Assembly: GCF_003945595.2 (NCBI RefSeq)
Contig: NW_024104520.1
Location: 2,637,501 to 2,701,500 of the forward strand
DNA length: 64,000 bases
Origin: Pipra filicauda
Taxonomy: Eukaryota > Chordata > Aves > Passeriformes > Pipridae
Direction of reading: 5' to 3'
Part shown: positions 59,501 through 64,000 of the stretch, piece by piece
Position numbering within the stretch: position 1 is the first letter of the stretch
Layout: each line of letters opens with the position of its first letter
The notes under the pieces: model-generated
Database searches by the model: none
What the model was told of the DNA's origin: nothing
What the model saw: only the letters and a program-made list of their open reading frames with translations
Made by a program: the position numbers and the translations under genes

Positions 59501-62004
59501 AGTAAGAAAAACTTGCTTTTGTATAGTTTTAGCATAATTTCTTCAGAAAATTGACAAAAGGCTCCTACTGTGAGAAAAATGTTTCAGCATAGTTCTTTTT
59601 CTCTGATGTGGAACAAAAACCTCCCTCCCTGCAAATGTAATTTTGAGCTTTGAAACTACCAATAATATGTGAATCCCTTATTCCTTTCCTGTTTTATTCC
59701 TAATTAAAGCCTTAATTGGCTCCCAGCATTGAATACTTTGGACTCAATTCTTATCTGAAGTATGCAAATATACAAAGTTAATTCAGTTTCCAGGGAAGGC
59801 GATCAATACTTTAAAATACCTCTACCTTTAAAAGCTGGGAAAGCAAGAGGAGACACTCTACCCACGAGGACTTGAAGAATAATGAGAAAGAGGATGAAAT
59901 GTCTGTAGTGGATGTAGAAGGGTGAATTCCTCTGGTTTGCTTTTGCACTTTCTTTCAGACTACCTCACTTAAACAGTCAGTGTGGCAGAATCACCGGTGA
60001 CAGAAAGAGATTACAGCTCACCTCAGTCCTTGTGCGGAGTAACAGCCAGTAACATCCAGTAACAGCTGATGTCTTCACCACAGCAGTCTGGGAGACCACT
60101 AGGTTTGTTCAGGCACTTGGTCACTCTTGACTGCAACAGTATTATTTCACCTGAATCCTTAGCTTTCACCCATTCTTTTTGCTCTCTGTGGCCTTTTATC
60201 TCTTCTCCTGAGCCCCTTCTAAAATTCACTGTGTCTTCCTTTGTCCCCCTGAAATTGTTCTCTCTGAGAAAAACATACCTTTAATGATGGGCTGGCAAGA
60301 GAACCCCTTCAATGACTTTAAATTCTACTTCTATTGGCAAATAAGGATCTACAAATGAACAGCATATTGTGTTTATCATACACTAATAAAAGTACTAATC
60401 AAAACATATATTCAGAACTACCGAAACTGATACTGTCCATGCATGCTGGTCATACTGAACTTCATTGACAGGCATTGTAAAAGGCTGAAAATCATTCAGG
60501 ATAGCTTATTGCCAGACTATTTCAGATCACAGCAAATATGTAGAATTAGTCTACATCATACTATGCTGTTACATTAAAGACAGCCAAAGAGTGAGAAAGT
60601 TAAGCCAACCTGATAGGCTGGGGAGGTCAGAGGGAAGAGAATGTCAGAAACTATCAGAAAAGTTTAGAGTCACAGAAAAAATAAAAGATGCTGGAGCATA
60701 ACCCAGTCCCCACCTATGCCCAGTCTCCAAGTTTCTTATCACAGAGTACATAAATCTTGTGAAGGTTTATATAATGAGATCTGTCTTATTCTAATTTTTC
60801 TATTTCTCTCTGAAAATCTGCTAATTCTTGAAATCCTAGAACAATTTTGTCAGTGTTTTAAGTTCTTCTCAAGTTTCAGAGTCCTGAAAAAAACCCCCTG
60901 TGATTGACAAAGAATAGAAAGTGCTGTTTATGTAGGTAGAAAGCTGTGAAAATATGACTTGTATATATCTTAAAAACTCAAGACACAGAAAGCACAGGAT
61001 AAAGGTAATAATATTAGAAACATGAATGCCTCAGGAGTCTAAATTAAATTTCCTAATTTATTTATACATATGTTGTTCATGTATGAGTTTACACACATGC
61101 AAATACATGTCTTTTAAAAAATATGTTTTTGGTTTTACAATTTTTGAGTTGAAAGAGTCTTCCTACATCCAAGGAATGCTCTTCTATCTGCTATAAATTT
61201 ATTTTAAATAATTCAAGTAAAATGCTCAACAGAAATGTAATAACTAAAAATCCTATTTTGATTTATAGTATGTGTGTGACTATGAGACCTAAGTTGTGTG
61301 GAAAGAAGAGCAGAAAATGTAATCATGTCCTAGTGCTCGTTTATATAACATTACTTTTTCAGAGAAGTCTAAACTAAGAAAGTCAGAACTTAAGAAGTCT
61401 CATAAGCTTTTCAAAACCTGGATCAACCTTTCACTTGTTTATAGTTGATGGTCACTTTATATTTACAGAAACTATATTTAAATGTGTAATACAATTACGA
61501 TAATGAGAGAGGAAAAGATTTATTTTTAAAGACAAATATAAACTTAGAGATGTAGAGAAAAGTAGAACAAAGCAGTGCAGAAATATATTAATTAAAATTC
61601 TTCTTTATCTGCAATTCTAGCTGTGCAGAATTGTTACAGTTTAAATGGTGAAAGGACTGTTCCTCTTCCCATGGCAGCTACTGAACAAAATGGGGCTTAA
61701 TATGAGAGGGACTTCATGCATCCCCAAGGACTTCAGCATCAGCTTTGGGTGCAGGCAGGGAATGCTCACCAGGTAGGGGACCTGGAAGCTCAGAGCTCAG
61801 AGCTGGAAGCGGGACCTCATATATAGGTAGGTAATTCTTCCCAAGCCCCAGGGCAATCTGAGATGAACAAGCAGTATGGCTGTTTTAGGGATTCATGGAC
61901 TGATGTCTTTGCTTTGAGGTCTGACATAGTCTCCTGTAACTTTGTCTGAAGTGCATACATTTCATCGTCCCTTCTGGCTCCACAAAACCCTCAAAAAACC
62001 AAAA

Positions 62005-62005
<1 letters not shown>
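56531..62005. other. Unique region, no further exon recognised
   Basis: About 5.5 kb with no recognisable gene or long repeat. A three-copy 10-bp repeat at 60038-60067 is listed separately. ORFs such as 56652-56939 and 57063-57293 lack domain signatures. Confidence 0.45.
60038..60067. repeat. Three-copy 10-bp tandem repeat
   Basis: AGTAACAGCC, AGTAACATCC and AGTAACAGCT follow one another directly. Confidence 0.9.

Positions 62006-62036
<31 letters not shown>
62006..62036. repeat. (CA)n microsatellite
   Basis: About fifteen CA units. The Thr-His run in the overlapping 113-residue ORF (61942-62283) is its translation. Confidence 0.92.
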
Positions 62037-62042
<6 letters not shown>

Positions 62043-64000
62043 ATATTTGTTTTTCCTTACCTTAAGTCTTAACATTTTTAATCTTTATCTGATTTTTTTC
62101 TTTAAGTTATATTTCAGTGACCACAATTGTGTTCCGTTACTCTTTATTGTCACCCACCTTTCCTTTTATTCAGTCAGACTCTTTTTTTTGGTTCATCAAA
62201 TCCCACAGAAAAAACTTTGCCATGTTTTCTTTCTTTTCTTTCCATTTCTTTCAGATCTGTTGCAATGTGACATGGTTTATTGAGCCAAGTGAATTTGCAT
62301 TATTCATGACCAGAGAAACTTTCTGGATAATTTCTATTACCTTTTGCTTTCAAAAGTAATCAGTAGCACATGCCATTAGTAGTTTTGCTGTATCAATCCA
62401 TTTATCATTTATAACTTGTCAGTTCTTTTTCATTCTCTTTCCTCCTCTAGGGACAATAGCAAAAATTCTTCTCATAAGTCCCCCTTCATGTTTCATATTA
62501 TTTTGCCCAAAACATATTGATATTTGGATGGCCAAGGCAAATTTATGCTTGGGCAACTAATATGAATTTGTCTTATTATCAAGACGCTTTAATTCCTGAC
62601 ATGCATCCAAAATTCTGATTGTGACTGTGCCTTTTAATGTGCTTAATATTTGCATTTAAAATGACCATGCGTCAAGTGCACCAAGTCCAACAAAAGTAAT
62701 CAAGAATAATATGAAAAGTAGGGTTTGTACAGCAGAAAAACAATAGTGATGTTTTCAGTTATATAGTTTTAATTTTTCCAGACAGCTGCAGTTTATTGTG
62801 GCACTACTGAAAGTACCTAAAAATTGTGCTCAATTGCTGGTAACTTAATTGTACAATCTTTTCATCTGGACAGCTGTTTTGAATGGGCTACAAGTAGTTG
62901 AAACGGACTCTTTTTCCCCAGAGAATGCTTCTACTATTTTATCTGTGAAGACATTTATTTCTCTACCTAGATCATAACTGTTCTCTATATGTTGAAAGAA
63001 GCTGTATCATTTTTTCATTTATTTTTTAAAAGATAAAGCAGTCAGTTTAGTCAAATACCAAGGGTCACGATCACCTGGGGTGAAACCTGTGAGTTAATGG
63101 AGTTGTACTCACTTATACTCCTCTGAACTTGGCACAGTTCCTGAAATACAATAAAGCTGAGGAACAGAGCAGAGAATAGCAGTCTAATGTAGGAAAATTG
63201 CATTGAAACTACAAGCTGTCTGGTGTACGAAGTTCTACAGATAATTAATATGAGCCTTTCAAAAGTGTGGTGGGAACTTAGGTGATCTGCACTCTACGCC
63301 TGTTTTTTAATAGCCTTGTTATAGGTATATCCATAGACAAGATCTTAATTCTTGGGCAGTTTTATAGAATACACAGTGTTAAATACATAAGTTACTCAGG
63401 GACAGATAAGTAGAAGGTCTTGTAGACTTCCGTGACAATCAAATAAGGCTCTTACCATCCCTCTTAAGTGAGCTAGTGACTAATGGCATCATAGTTCTGT
63501 AGCCTAAATGGGCATAAATTTCTTCCAATGCATGTCTTGCTGTTCCCTCCATGCATTTCACTGATAACATCTTCTCTGTGCTGACACGGGTATTCGTTCA
63601 GCCATGAACTACCCTGGGAACAGATTTGAGTTAAAACTGTTTTAAAGAGGTTATTTCTCAATGTGTATTATTATGCTATTCCAGTTCATTGTGCAGCTTT
63701 GCAACACCAGGCAGTGGCACTCAGAGAAAGAGATTCACAGTGCTGGGAGAAAGCAGATCAGAGTAGGGGCAGCAAAGGGTAAGACTCTCCTGTAGCTACA
63801 AATTCTAGCTCATTCTTGTTCCAGGAGCTTGTTACAATAACATTATTAGCCATAACAGTTTCACTCTTTGCTGTGTTATTCCATGATCTAGCCAGATTTG
63901 AAGGTTCTTTTTATTTTATCTGAATATATCCTTCCTTTTAATTAGAAGTAGCTCTTATACCATAACTCATTATCACAGAACATTGCCTGAACAGAAATTT
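62043..64000. other. Unique sequence to the window end, no gene seen
   Basis: No gene or repeat was recognised in the last 2 kb. Confidence 0.45.

Noticed and set aside
61942..62283. 113-residue ORF with a Thr-His repeat
   Set aside because: The repeat is a CA microsatellite, and the rest is hydrophobic T-rich translation without a signature.

Overview
The window looks like AT-rich, gene-poor vertebrate nuclear DNA from a bird, either a long intron or an intergenic desert. The evidence is the repeat content. CR1 LINEs in both orientations are the main repeat class, many ending in the avian CR1 3' octamer tail (ATTCTGTG / ATTCTATG). There are short solo-LTR-like insertions and one ERVL-type LTR fragment. 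At 48752-48897 a SINE joins a tRNA-Ile-like head to a CR1 tail, the architecture of TguSINE1, which is known from passerine birds. A passerine is therefore the best guess, but it rests mainly on that one SINE. No bacterial-type operons, promoters, ribosome binding sites or CRISPR arrays are present, and nearly all long reading frames are retroelement remnants or chance ORFs.

Layout. 1-4970: unique AT-rich DNA, an LTR-like block (about 1091-2045) and a CR1 (2049-2468). 4971-5478: solo LTR with a target-site duplication. 5928-6535: CR1, minus strand. 6536-21100: long unique DNA with a CR1 at 10660-11215, microsatellites and a bare CR1 tail. 21118-21981: ERVL-type LTR fragment, then a solo LTR flanked by CCGTGG. 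22414-22477 and 23671-24243: CR1 3' ends. 24343-25468: an RTE-clade non-LTR retrotransposon (minus strand), clearly different from CR1, with a YADD box, a nearly open C-terminal frame and a C-terminal C2HC zinc finger. 26335-26535: an old, turtle/crocodile-like CR1. 29456-31400: the longest CR1, minus strand. 31400-38980: unique DNA. 38985-40420: LTR-like sequence carrying a 39-bp fragment of the same RTE family between perfect 12-bp direct repeats. 40661-41770: a CR1 split by a younger CR1. 41771-64000: mostly unique DNA with LTRs at 47302-47683 and 52955-53497, the SINE, a CR1 tail and an LTR/ERV-like repeat at 51530-52293.

The only candidate host coding sequence is a 140-bp exon-like segment at 56391-56530. 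It has a strong acceptor-like tract, an open frame and a GT donor, but I do not recognise the protein. The most interesting items are the RTE element and its 39-bp relative, because RTE elements occur patchily in birds and some (AviRTE) are known to have spread by horizontal transfer. All family assignments come from reading and recollection, with no database search.
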